A stretch of 64,000 nucleotides of DNA, taken from assembly GCA_949788275.1 (NCBI GenBank), contig OX460916.1, positions 1,488,001 through 1,552,000 of the forward strand, given 5' to 3'. Made by a program: the position numbers and the translations under genes. How positions within the stretch are numbered: position 1 is the stretch's first letter; the number at the start of each line of letters is the position of its first letter. Below the pieces are notes generated by a model. The model saw nothing but the letters and a program-made list of their open reading frames with translations. It had not been told where the DNA came from and did no database searches. The stretch comes from Weeksellaceae bacterium (GTDB taxonomy: Bacteria > Bacteroidota > Bacteroidia > Flavobacteriales > Weeksellaceae). Of the stretch, positions 7,036 to 15,827 are shown one piece after another.

Positions 7036-8343
7036 TTAAAGTGTCAGCGCATTTCGCATAATGGAAAAGGCCAAATCGATTTCTTTCAATCCAACATTCA
7101 GGTGGGGACGAAAACGAACCGATGTTTCGCCACATCCCAATAGAATTAGTTTATTTTCAAAACAATGTTGGACAAAAACGTCACGGGCTTGATCGGTTGT
7201 AAAATCAAAAGCGATGAATAATCCTTTTCCTCTGACTTTGGTAATTTCGGGAAATTCTTGAGCCAAATCGTGCAAACGATTCATTATTTCATTTCCCATC
7301 TCTTGCGCATTGCCGACTAAATTATCTTTTTCAATGACGTCTAAGATGAGTTTAAACCTCAACATATCGATGTAATTTCCACCAAAGGTTGAATTGATAC
7401 GGCTGGATTCTTTAAAGACGTTTTTAGGAATTAAATCCATTTTATCTTTATTGGCAAGGATACCACACACTTGGGTTTTCTTCCCAAAAGAGATGATATC
7501 GGGCACCACACCATAGTGTTGAAACGCCCACATTTTACCCGTCATGGCCATTCCGGTTTGTATTTCGTCAAAGATGAGTAAGATTTCTTCGTGATCACAA
7601 ATTTCGCGCAATTGCTGTAAAAATTCTTTGCGGAAATAGTTATCTCCCCCTTCACCTTGAATGGTTTCAATGATAATACACGCCACTTTATTCTTACGCG
7701 TTTCTAACGCGCTTGCAATTTGTTTTAGAGCTGCTGTTTCGGTTACCATGGTAGCCGCCAGATTTTCTTCGTTAATCGGAAATTGAATTTTCGGGGTATC
7801 GATTCGGGGCCATTCAAACTTTGGGAAATACTCGTATTTACGCGGATCTTTGGTATTGGTTAAGGACAAAGTATAGCCAGAACGACCGTGAAAAGCCTGT
7901 TTAAAGTGAATTACTTCACCCGCTTCGTGTTCTATACCTTTTGAAAAATTTAAACGGGTTTTCCAATCAAAAGCCGCTTTTAGTGCATTTTCTACGGCCA
8001 GTGCTCCACCCGAGACAAAGAAGCAATACTGCAACTCTTTCGGCATAGCAACCCGAGCAAATGTATCAATTAATTGAGCGTAATCTTCGGTATAGATATC
8101 TGACATAGCAGGTTTATTCACGGCATTTCGCCCTAAAAAATCAATTTTAGAAACAACATACGGGTGATTGTAACCAATGGGGCTAGAAGCAAACATGCTG
8201 AACATATCGAGATATTCATCTCCCTTATCGTCTACGATATATGAACCGTGAGATTTGGCAATATCCATCACAATGGGATAACCGTCTGCTAAGATATGTT
8301 GGCCTAAACGGTAATGAACTGTATTTTTTAGTGTTGAATTCAT
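7036..8343 (-). CDS. lat: L-lysine 6-transaminase
   Basis: A class III PLP-dependent aminotransferase of 435 residues that would transfer the epsilon-amino group of L-lysine to 2-oxoglutarate, giving 2-aminoadipate 6-semialdehyde. Seen: DEYLDMFSMFASSPIGYNHP (42-61), cofactor-binding FDEIQTG (Asp259, Glu260), and the Schiff-base lysine in ISFGKKTQVCG (Lys288 or 289), which is the pattern of lysine 6-aminotransferases rather than ornithine or GABA enzymes. It is 13 bases downstream of the dehydrogenase that would use its product, so substrate and context agree. Cytosolic. Confidence 0.85.
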   Translation of the reverse strand: MNSTLKNTVHYRLGQHILADGYPIVMDIAKSHGSYIVDDKGDEYLDMFSMFASSPIGYNHPYVVSKIDFLGRNAVNKPAMSDIYTEDYAQLIDTFARVAMPKELQYCFFVSGGALAVENALKAAFDWKTRLNFSKGIEHEAGEVIHFKQAFHGRSGYTLSLTNTKDPRKYEYFPKFEWPRIDTPKIQFPINEENLAATMVTETAALKQIASALETRKNKVACIIIETIQGEGGDNYFRKEFLQQLREICDHEEILLIFDEIQTGMAMTGKMWAFQHYGVVPDIISFGKKTQVCGILANKDKMDLIPKNVFKESSRINSTFGGNYIDMLRFKLILDVIEKDNLVGNAQEMGNEIMNRLHDLAQEFPEITKVRGKGLFIAFDFTTDQARDVFVQHCFENKLILLGCGETSVRFRPHLNVGLKEIDLAFSIMRNALTL

Positions 8344-8356
8344 GTGTTAAATGAGT

Positions 8357-9886
8357 TTAAAAATTAAACGAAATCCCTTGTGCTAAAGGCACTTCAGTTG
8401 AGTAATTGATGGTATTGGTTTGTCGGCGCATATAAATTTTCCATGCATCAGATCCCGACTCTCGGCCACCTCCCGTGTCTTTTTCGCCACCGAAGGCACC
8501 ACCAATTTCGGCTCCAGAAGTTCCAATATTGACATTGGCTATACCACAGTCTGAACCTTGATGACTTAAGAATAATTCGGCCTCGCGCAGATTATTGGTC
8601 ATAATGGCTGAAGACAGTCCTTGTCTTACGCCATTCTGAAGTGCCAGTGCTTCATCGATATCGCCTGTATATTTAATTAGATAAACAATGGGTGCAAATG
8701 TTTCGTGCTGAACAATAGCGTAATGATTTTCAACTTCTGCAATAACAGGCTTAACATAGCAACCACTCTCGTAACCTTCTCCTGCTAAAACACCGCCTTC
8801 AACCAAAATTTTACCCCCTTCTTGGGTAATTTTATCCAAGGCCGATGAATACATCTCAACCGCTTGTTTATCGATCAATGGACCCACATGATTCGCAACA
8901 TCGAGTGGATCGCCAATCTTTAATTGTTTGTAAGCGTTCACCATCGCTTCCTTCACTTGATCGTATACTTTTTCGTGAATAATTAATCGGCGAGTCGATG
9001 TACAACGCTGCCCCGCAGTTCCTACGGCACCAAAAACAGCAGCCGTTAATGTTAAGCGTAAATCAGCATCTGGTGTGACAATAATCGCATTGTTTCCGCC
9101 AAGCTCTAAAAGTGTTTTACCCAGTCGGCCAGCCACCACTTTATTCACTTCGATGCCCATTCGGGTTGAACCCGTAGCCGAGATCAAAGGAATTCGTTCA
9201 TCTTTGGCTAGTAATTCGCCGATGACTTTATCGCCAATGACTAGTCCAGAGATTCCTTCTGGTAATTTATTTTCGGTTAAGACTTCGCTCAACAAGTGCT
9301 GACAAGCAACTGCACACAAAGGCGTTTTCTCACTCGGTTTCCACACAAACGTATCGCCACAAACCATCCCTAAACAGATATTCCACGCCCAAACGGCTAC
9401 GGGAAAATTAAAGGCGGTGATCACGCCTACCACACCTAGAGGGTGGTATTGTTCGTACATACGGTGCATTGGGCGTTCTGAATGAATCGTTAGGCCATAC
9501 AGTTGACGCGATAGACCAACCGCGAAATCGCATATATCAATCATTTCTTGAACTTCTCCTAAACCTTCTTGGTAAGATTTACCCATTTCATAAGAAACAA
9601 GTTTGCCCAATACGGCTTTTTTCTCGCGTAATTTTTGGCCAAATTGTCGAACAATCTCTCCTCTTTTAGGTGCCGGAAGCATACGCCATTCCTTAAAGGC
9701 TGTTTGCGTATGTTTCATGACATTTTCATAATCATCGACGGTTGACATTTTTACTTTGGCAATTAATTTTCCATCAACCGGCGAGTATGAAGCTAACCAT
9801 TCGCCGCTTGCAAACCATGTACTCCCTGTAGAGGATCCAAAATTCTCAGCGAGAATGCCCAGTTCTTTTAATTCGTTTTCTAACAT
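8357..9886 (-). CDS. amaB: 2-aminoadipate semialdehyde (piperideine-6-carboxylate) dehydrogenase
   Basis: A 509-residue ALDH7-type NAD-dependent aldehyde dehydrogenase. Catalytic Cys295 lies in GTAGQRCTSTRR and the general base Glu261 in ELGGNNA. The N-terminus (ELGILAENFGSSTGSTW) and the closing FNF-type tail are typical of the antiquitin family, which oxidises 2-aminoadipate 6-semialdehyde to 2-aminoadipate. It is the first gene of a two-gene operon with lysine 6-transaminase. The next step genes (2-aminoadipate transaminase, 2-oxoadipate dehydrogenase) are not in the window, but glutaryl-CoA dehydrogenase is divergent from it. Confidence 0.85.
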   Translation of the reverse strand: MLENELKELGILAENFGSSTGSTWFASGEWLASYSPVDGKLIAKVKMSTVDDYENVMKHTQTAFKEWRMLPAPKRGEIVRQFGQKLREKKAVLGKLVSYEMGKSYQEGLGEVQEMIDICDFAVGLSRQLYGLTIHSERPMHRMYEQYHPLGVVGVITAFNFPVAVWAWNICLGMVCGDTFVWKPSEKTPLCAVACQHLLSEVLTENKLPEGISGLVIGDKVIGELLAKDERIPLISATGSTRMGIEVNKVVAGRLGKTLLELGGNNAIIVTPDADLRLTLTAAVFGAVGTAGQRCTSTRRLIIHEKVYDQVKEAMVNAYKQLKIGDPLDVANHVGPLIDKQAVEMYSSALDKITQEGGKILVEGGVLAGEGYESGCYVKPVIAEVENHYAIVQHETFAPIVYLIKYTGDIDEALALQNGVRQGLSSAIMTNNLREAELFLSHQGSDCGIANVNIGTSGAEIGGAFGGEKDTGGGRESGSDAWKIYMRRQTNTINYSTEVPLAQGISFNF

Positions 9887-10014
9887 TTTTTTGTTCTTTT
9901 GGTTTTAATGATTTTTAAATATAAGATTATTATGAAATTATACAAAACGAAGTGTATTTTTATTCATATCATTAAAATAGTTGGTTTAAAGTTTCTGAAT
10001 TAATAAATTCTTTC

Positions 10015-10030
10015 TAGCTTAGACAAGCTA
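10015..10030. promoter_or_regulatory. Small palindrome in the divergent lysine-catabolism intergenic region
   Basis: TAGCTT AGAC AAGCTA, 17 bases upstream of the gcdH start, in the 161-base region between the divergent dehydrogenase operon and gcdH. It could be an operator for a local regulator, but none is encoded next to it. I see no exact TAnnTTTG promoter element in this region. Confidence 0.25.
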
Positions 10031-10047
10031 AAAATTACACAAGAAAG

Positions 10048-11214
10048 ATGAATAATACCACAGATTACTTCAACATTGATGCGCTATTAACCCCAGAACA
10101 TCTATTAATTCGCCAATCGGTTCGAGATTTTGTCGATGCCGAAATCAAGCCTGTGATTGATCAATGCGCACACGAACATAAAGACATTCCGAACTTGATG
10201 CAAAAACTAGGAGCCATTGGTGCATTAGGACCTTATATTCCGGAAGAATATGGCGGAGCTGGCTTAGACCAAATGGCCTACGGATTGATTATGCAAGAAT
10301 TAGAACGCGGAGATTCGGCTGTACGATCGGCTGCGTCTGTTCAATCCTCTTTGGTCATGTATCCGATTTACACCTATGGTTCGGAAGAACAAAAATGCAA
10401 ATTTTTACCTTCATTGGCTTCAGGAAGCTTTGTTGGGAGTTTTGGATTAACGGAACCCAACCATGGTTCAAATCCAGGTGGAATGGAAACGCGTTTAACT
10501 AAAAACGGGGATCATTATCACTTAAACGGTGCAAAAATGTGGATTACCAATTCACCAATTTGCGACTTAGCTGTTGTTTGGGCGAGAGATGAGGAAGGAA
10601 AAATTAGAGGCGTAATCGTTGAAAGAGGTATGGCTGGATTCTCTACACCAGAAACCAAAAACAAATGGTCGCTTCGTGCTTCACAAACAGGCGAGCTTGT
10701 TTTTGAAAATGTAGTTATTCGTGAAGAAAATATTTTACCCCATGTAAACAGTTTACGCGGACCACTTTCGTGCTTAAATTCTGCGCGTTATGGAATCTCT
10801 TGGGGCGTGATTGGTGCTGCCATCGATTGTTATGAAACCGCTTTGACCTATGCGTTAGAACGAACTCAATTTGGAAAACCGATTGCCTCGTTTCAATTAC
10901 AACAAAAAAAATTAGCTGAATTTATCACAGAGATTACCAAGGCTCAGTTATTATGCTGGCGTTTAGGCACGTTAAAAAATGAAGATAAAGCGACACCCGA
11001 ACAGATTTCGATGGCCAAACGAAACAATGTGAAAATGGCTATTGATATAGCCCGTGAATCGAGACAAATTTTAGGTGCGATGGGCATTGTTGGTGACTAT
11101 CCCATGATGCGACATGCCGCAAATTTAGAATCGGTTATTACCTATGAAGGCACCCATGATGTTCACCTCCTAATTACAGGCGCAGATATTACAGGAATCA
11201 GTGCATTTGTCTAA
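10048..11214 (+). CDS. gcdH: Glutaryl-CoA dehydrogenase (acyl-CoA dehydrogenase family)
   Basis: A 388-residue FAD-dependent acyl-CoA dehydrogenase that would oxidise and decarboxylate glutaryl-CoA to crotonyl-CoA in lysine catabolism. The flavin-binding stretch GSFGLTEPNHGSNPGGMETR and MWITNSP are the form seen in glutaryl-CoA dehydrogenases, and the catalytic base is Glu367 in YEGTHDVH. The C-terminal helix region (ERTQFGKPIASFQLQQKKLA) is well kept. It is divergent from the lysine 6-transaminase operon, which supports glutaryl-CoA as the substrate over short-chain fatty acyl-CoA. It ends in a strong terminator. Confidence 0.85.
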   Translation: MNNTTDYFNIDALLTPEHLLIRQSVRDFVDAEIKPVIDQCAHEHKDIPNLMQKLGAIGALGPYIPEEYGGAGLDQMAYGLIMQELERGDSAVRSAASVQSSLVMYPIYTYGSEEQKCKFLPSLASGSFVGSFGLTEPNHGSNPGGMETRLTKNGDHYHLNGAKMWITNSPICDLAVVWARDEEGKIRGVIVERGMAGFSTPETKNKWSLRASQTGELVFENVVIREENILPHVNSLRGPLSCLNSARYGISWGVIGAAIDCYETALTYALERTQFGKPIASFQLQQKKLAEFITEITKAQLLCWRLGTLKNEDKATPEQISMAKRNNVKMAIDIARESRQILGAMGIVGDYPMMRHAANLESVITYEGTHDVHLLITGADITGISAFV

Positions 11215-11241
11215 CAAATAATTGCTATTTTTATATTTTTA

Positions 11242-11273
11242 AAGGTTTACACATGTGTAAACCTTCTTTTTTT
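11242..11273 (+). terminator. Intrinsic terminator of gcdH
   Basis: Stem AAGGTTTACA / TGTAAACCTT around CATG, then CTTTTTTT. It ends only ten bases before the start of the PNGase F-like gene, so that gene needs a promoter inside or upstream of the hairpin, or read-through. Confidence 0.85.
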
Positions 11274-11283
11274 GCTCAAAATT

Positions 11284-12963
11284 ATGTCTATACAGAAATT
11301 ATTCATTAGTGCTTGCCTTACCATAGGGATCAGTAGTCATGCCCAAGAGGCTTACCGAATTACGTACGAAAAAATTAATCACGATAAAAAAGTAGACGAG
11401 GCTAACCCTATACAGGTTTTAGCGGATAATACAATCAGTATTATAGGGACTGTAGAGTCCCTGAATAAACCAACGAATTCCCCAACAGAATACTTGGTTT
11501 ATGACCGGAATCAACCCGACAATTTAATTCAAATATTCCAACAAAAACCGACCCATGTCATTCATACCATTGATTCTGTTAAATGGAATAAAATCACCTT
11601 TGAGAAGAAAAACGAAACCAAACGCATTTTGGGGTTACGCGTAAAGAAAGCAGTTGCCCATATCAACTCGAATACGCTCGATTTATGGTATGTCGATGAT
11701 TTAGGCATCCATGCTTCGCCCACCAGTATTGGAATCCCGTTAGGCTTTGTGATGGAATTCACCCGAAACAACACCTATACCATACGCGCTAATAAAATTG
11801 AACGAATTCAACATTCTTTAAACGAATTCCCCGCATTGATCGCCATAGACGATCAATTACCGATCGATGGATTAACCTACAAAGATCATTTATGGCGAAG
11901 TAAATTCACCGAAATTAGTTTATTCGAAAACAAGCAAATCAATTTTACCAAAGATCCTGTATCAAACGATTCTGTTTTTTCATATGCCCATGGGACCATC
12001 GCCGTACGCAAAATAAAATTGCCGAAAATACCTAGAGGAAGTCAGGTGTTTTTATCCGTTGAACAACAATCCAACGGAGACGCCTACGACCGAACAGGTA
12101 CGGTGTTTCTTATACCAAAAACAAATAAAGAAGCTTTTATAACCGCACTAAAAAATGGACCAAAAACACTGCCTATTTATCAAAATGGCAATGGAAAAAG
12201 CTATCAAGGAATGCATGCCACCAAAGACTTTTCACCCTTCATAGAATTGATGCGATTTTTTACCCCATTCGGCATCCAACACTTTAATCACATTGAACAA
12301 AAAAATGTCCGATGGCAAAATAAGGCCCATTATCGACAAGATATATCTGAATTTAGTTCACTATTGACCGATGAAGAAGTTCTTATAGGATTATTTATAG
12401 GGAATTATGATCAAGGAGGTCACCGTGTATCAGCCAAATTAAGTATTCATCCGAATCCGAGTCAATTAATCGGTGGAGACAAAGTTATGACGTTATTTAA
12501 CACCTCCAATCCTTTAGAAATGATTGGACAAGAATATGGAACTTTATTTGATAACGCCAAGGGAATGATGGTTGAATTTGAATTAAAGGAAGATTGGAAC
12601 AACGCAAAACTTCGCTACACTACAACAGGTCATGGAGGATGGTCGAATGGAGACGAATTTGTACCGAAAGAAAATCGTGTTTTTTTAGATAATCAATTGG
12701 TTTTTTCAGTTATTCCATGGCGCCAAGATTGTGGATCATACCGTTCGTACAACCCCGCATCGGGCAATTTTGATAATGGGCTATCCTCTTCCGATTACAG
12801 TCGTTCCAATTGGTGTCCAGGTACAATCACCAACCCCTACTACATTGAACTTGGAAATTTAAAGGCCGGTAAACATCAAATGCAAGTTAAAATTCCTCAA
12901 GGAGAAGCAGAAGCGGGTAGTTTTAGTTTTTGGGCGGTTTCGGGAACACTTTTAGCCGACTAA
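11284..12963 (+). CDS. Secreted PNGase F-like (class II) peptide N-glycosidase with GLPGLI-like N-terminal domain
   Basis: A 559-residue exported protein (signal peptide about 1-20, ending SHAQ). Residues about 25-200 form an N-terminal domain that resembles GLPGLI proteins: ETKRILGLRVKKA and LDLWYVDDLG, then GIPLGFVMEF in place of GLPGLI. Residues about 225-559 form the two beta-sandwich PNGase F region. Two catalytic acids of PNGase F appear kept: Asp269 in AYDRTGTVFL (Asp60 of PNGase F) and Glu458 in NGDEFVPKEN (Glu206), and the SNWCPG motif matches its GWCPG. It should remove N-glycans from glycoproteins outside the cell. Translation starts at ATG 11284, not the TTG upstream. No T9SS domain is seen. 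Confidence 0.75.
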   Translation: MSIQKLFISACLTIGISSHAQEAYRITYEKINHDKKVDEANPIQVLADNTISIIGTVESLNKPTNSPTEYLVYDRNQPDNLIQIFQQKPTHVIHTIDSVKWNKITFEKKNETKRILGLRVKKAVAHINSNTLDLWYVDDLGIHASPTSIGIPLGFVMEFTRNNTYTIRANKIERIQHSLNEFPALIAIDDQLPIDGLTYKDHLWRSKFTEISLFENKQINFTKDPVSNDSVFSYAHGTIAVRKIKLPKIPRGSQVFLSVEQQSNGDAYDRTGTVFLIPKTNKEAFITALKNGPKTLPIYQNGNGKSYQGMHATKDFSPFIELMRFFTPFGIQHFNHIEQKNVRWQNKAHYRQDISEFSSLLTDEEVLIGLFIGNYDQGGHRVSAKLSIHPNPSQLIGGDKVMTLFNTSNPLEMIGQEYGTLFDNAKGMMVEFELKEDWNNAKLRYTTTGHGGWSNGDEFVPKENRVFLDNQLVFSVIPWRQDCGSYRSYNPASGNFDNGLSSSDYSRSNWCPGTITNPYYIELGNLKAGKHQMQVKIPQGEAEAGSFSFWAVSGTLLAD

Positions 12964-13024
12964 TTTTTATGAAAACTTTATCGTATTCCTTCGGTTTAAT
13001 CACGATAAATCGATAATTAATTCG

Positions 13025-13032
13025 TATTTTTG
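13025..13032 (+). promoter_or_regulatory. Putative -7 promoter element of the DUF4290-murA run
   Basis: TATTTTTG matches TAnnTTTG, 23 bases upstream of the start at 13056. No good -33 box at the usual distance. Confidence 0.45.
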
Positions 13033-13055
13033 TAAGATATACACGAGAAAATTCA

Positions 13056-13805
13056 ATGGAATATAATACACTACGCACCAATTTAATTATTCCAGAATAT
13101 GGACGTCATATTCAAGAGATGGTGAATCATTGTAAAACAATCGAAGACGAAAAAGAGCGCAATGAATTTGCACAAATTATCATTGAAGTAATGGGGGAAT
13201 TAAACCCGCACTTACGTGACATACCTGATTTCCAACACAAATTATGGGATCAGTTGTTCATCATGGCTCAATTCGATATCGATGTACATTCACCCTATCC
13301 TATCCCTACCAAACGGGATACGATTAATTCGAAACCCAATCCTATTCCTTACCCGAAGAGTATTTCAAAATACCGTTATTACGGGCACAACATACGCAAA
13401 ATGATTGATGTCGCTGTTACTTGGGAAGAAGGTGAAAAAAGAGAAGGTTTATACTTTGCTATCGCCAACCACATGAAAAAATGTTATTTGTTATGGAACA
13501 AAGACACGGTTGATGATTTGGTGATTTTCAATCATTTGTACGAATTATCCGACAGTCAGATTGATTTAAGAAATGCAACCGATGCTTTGGTATCGCCAGA
13601 ACGTATGGTTCCAGCTCAATACAGCAACACAACGACGAATCAGAATCGATCTCAGAACCAAAACCAAGGTCAAAACCGTCAGCAGAATAATCAAAACCGT
13701 AATCAGAATCAACAACAGAACAGGCCTTATAGCCAAAATCGTTCAACCAATCAAAATAATAACAACACTAACCGCAACCAGAATCCGAGGAATAATAACG
13801 GTTAA
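13056..13805 (+). CDS. DUF4290 domain protein with Asn/Gln-rich tail
   Basis: A 249-residue cytosolic protein. Residues 1-185 are the DUF4290 domain ('EYNTLRTNLIIPEYGRHIQ', 'YGHNIRKMIDVA', 'LWNKDTVDDLV'), a Bacteroidetes family of unknown function. The last about 60 residues are almost only Asn, Gln and Arg (NQNRSQNQNQGQNRQQNNQ pattern), a low-complexity basic tail that may be disordered or bind nucleic acid. The gene sits directly ahead of murA, an arrangement that suggests a link to cell-wall synthesis or division. Function unknown. Confidence 0.8.
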   Translation: MEYNTLRTNLIIPEYGRHIQEMVNHCKTIEDEKERNEFAQIIIEVMGELNPHLRDIPDFQHKLWDQLFIMAQFDIDVHSPYPIPTKRDTINSKPNPIPYPKSISKYRYYGHNIRKMIDVAVTWEEGEKREGLYFAIANHMKKCYLLWNKDTVDDLVIFNHLYELSDSQIDLRNATDALVSPERMVPAQYSNTTTNQNRSQNQNQGQNRQQNNQNRNQNQQQNRPYSQNRSTNQNNNNTNRNQNPRNNNG

Positions 13806-13829
13806 TAAACAACAATAATAGTTTTCAAA

Positions 13830-15140
13830 ATGGGAACATTTCAGATTAGAGGAGGAAAACGCTTAAAAGGCGAAATCACTCCACAAGGTGCAAAAAATGA
13901 AGTTTTACAAATTTTATGTGCCGTCCTTTTAACGAACGATCAGGTCCGTGTTAAAAACATACCTGATATTAAAGACGTTAACCGCCTAATAGAAATACTA
14001 GGCGACCTTGGCGTAAAGATTCAGAAAAATGGCAAAGGCGATTATTCTTTTCAGGCCAATGATTTACGATTGGATTACTTAAAAAGTGATGCATTTCGTA
14101 AAGATGGAGCTTCTTTACGGGGATCGATTATGCTGATGGGACCAATTTTAGCTCGTTTTGGGAAGGCTTATATGCCAAAACCAGGGGGTGATAAAATTGG
14201 ACGTCGTCGTTTAGACACCCACTTTCAAGGTTTTTTCACCTTAGGTGCTCAGTACCGTTTTAATTCTGACGAAGATTTCTACGGTGTAGAAGTTGGCGAA
14301 GAAGGATTAAAAGGAAATGATATTTTATTGGATGAAGCTTCGGTAACAGGTACCGCCAATTTAATTATGGCAGCCGTATTAACACCCGGAACAACAACCA
14401 TTTATAACGCTGCTTGTGAGCCTTACATTCAACAATTATGTAAGATGCTGAATCGCATGGGGGCTAAAATTTCTGGTATTTCTTCGAATTTATTAACCAT
14501 CGAGGGGGTTGAATCATTAACAGGAACTGAGCATACTGCTTTACCCGATATGATTGAAATTGGATCATGGATTGGGTTGGCAGCGATGACAAAATCGGAA
14601 TTAACCATTAAGAATGTTTCTTGGGAAAATCTTGGTGTAATCCCCGATGTATTTCGCAAGCTGGGAATTAAATTAGAAAAGGTCAATGATGACATCTATA
14701 TTCCTGCGCAAGAGAATTATGAAATAGAACGATTTATCGATGGGTCAATTTTAACGATTTCTGATGCGCCATGGCCAGGTTTTACCCCTGATTTATTGAG
14801 TATTGTTTTGGTGGTGGCTTCACAAGCAAAAGGAAGTGTATTGGTTCATCAAAAAATGTTTGAATCGCGCCTATTCTTTGTCGATAAGTTAATCGACATG
14901 GGTGCACAAATTATTTTATGTGATCCACACCGCGCAACGGTAATCGGATTAAATCAAGAGATCCCTTTCAAAGGATCGGAGTTAACATCGCCTGATATTC
15001 GTGCGGGTATCGCCTTACTGATTGCCGCTTTGTCTGCACCTGGAAAATCAGTGATTCACAACATCGATCAAATCGACCGTGGGTATGAAGATATCGACCA
15101 ACGATTAAGAGCCATTGGAGCCGATATAATACGCGTGTAA
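13830..15140 (+). CDS. murA: UDP-N-acetylglucosamine 1-carboxyvinyltransferase
   Basis: 436-residue MurA, which transfers enolpyruvate from PEP to UDP-GlcNAc, the first committed step of peptidoglycan synthesis. Seen: KNEV near residue 22, the active-site loop PGGDKIGRR, SPDIRAG and the closing DRGYEDIDQRL. The loop residue equivalent to Cys115 of the E. coli enzyme is Asp121 here (codon 14190-14192). Cys-to-Asp MurA enzymes elsewhere are active and insensitive to fosfomycin, because the drug alkylates that cysteine. It lies 24 bases after the DUF4290 gene and 12 before the DedA gene. Confidence 0.95.
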   Translation: MGTFQIRGGKRLKGEITPQGAKNEVLQILCAVLLTNDQVRVKNIPDIKDVNRLIEILGDLGVKIQKNGKGDYSFQANDLRLDYLKSDAFRKDGASLRGSIMLMGPILARFGKAYMPKPGGDKIGRRRLDTHFQGFFTLGAQYRFNSDEDFYGVEVGEEGLKGNDILLDEASVTGTANLIMAAVLTPGTTTIYNAACEPYIQQLCKMLNRMGAKISGISSNLLTIEGVESLTGTEHTALPDMIEIGSWIGLAAMTKSELTIKNVSWENLGVIPDVFRKLGIKLEKVNDDIYIPAQENYEIERFIDGSILTISDAPWPGFTPDLLSIVLVVASQAKGSVLVHQKMFESRLFFVDKLIDMGAQIILCDPHRATVIGLNQEIPFKGSELTSPDIRAGIALLIAALSAPGKSVIHNIDQIDRGYEDIDQRLRAIGADIIRV

Positions 15141-15152
15141 AAAACAAAGCAT

Positions 15153-15824
15153 ATGCAAAGCATTATAGAATTCATTACCAATTTTGTGCAACGGCCGGAT
15201 AAAGTGCTGATGGATATTATTGCGTCTTATGGTTATTGGATTTATGCTATATTATTTGTCATTATTTTTGCCGAAACCGGCTTAATTATCATGTCATTTA
15301 TAATGCCTTTCTTACCAGGCGATGCGTTGATTTTCTCCATAGGGATGATTGCTGCAAATGATGAACAAAATCATTTACACATTGAATACATTATACCTTT
15401 GTTAATGGTAGCAGCCATTTTAGGTGATAATGTCAATTATTTTGTGGGCAAAAAATTTGGGAATTGGATTTTGCGCAAGGAGGATTCGTTTTTCTTAAAA
15501 AAGAGACATTTAGATAAGGCGACAGCGTTCTTTAACGATCATGGTAAATCAGCTATTATTATCGCTCGGTTTATGCCAGTTGTTCGAACCATTATCCCTT
15601 TTATTTGTGGAACGACTCATTTGCGTTACCGCACATTTATCACCTACAGTTTTATTGGGGCTGTATTATGGGTAGGGGCTATTTCCTTATTGGGGTATAC
15701 CTTGGGACAATTCGATATCGTTAAGAACAATTTAGAAAAATTTATTGTCGGTATTATTGTATTGGCTAATATGCCGTTAATCATTCGGATCGTTAAAGCT
15801 CAATTTAACAAAAAAACAACTTAA
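15153..15824 (+). CDS. DedA family membrane protein
   Basis: A 223-residue inner-membrane protein of the DedA/VTT family, which includes undecaprenyl-phosphate and phospholipid flippases. Family signs: the re-entrant loop FMPFLPGDALIFSIG near residue 50, 'GDNVNYFVGKKFG', and ARFMPVVRTIIPFICG near residue 140 with the conserved Arg residues. Four to five hydrophobic segments. Position straight after murA fits a role in recycling the lipid carrier of cell-wall precursors, but that is inference. Confidence 0.85.
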   Translation: MQSIIEFITNFVQRPDKVLMDIIASYGYWIYAILFVIIFAETGLIIMSFIMPFLPGDALIFSIGMIAANDEQNHLHIEYIIPLLMVAAILGDNVNYFVGKKFGNWILRKEDSFFLKKRHLDKATAFFNDHGKSAIIIARFMPVVRTIIPFICGTTHLRYRTFITYSFIGAVLWVGAISLLGYTLGQFDIVKNNLEKFIVGIIVLANMPLIIRIVKAQFNKKTT

Positions 15825-15827
15825 GAT

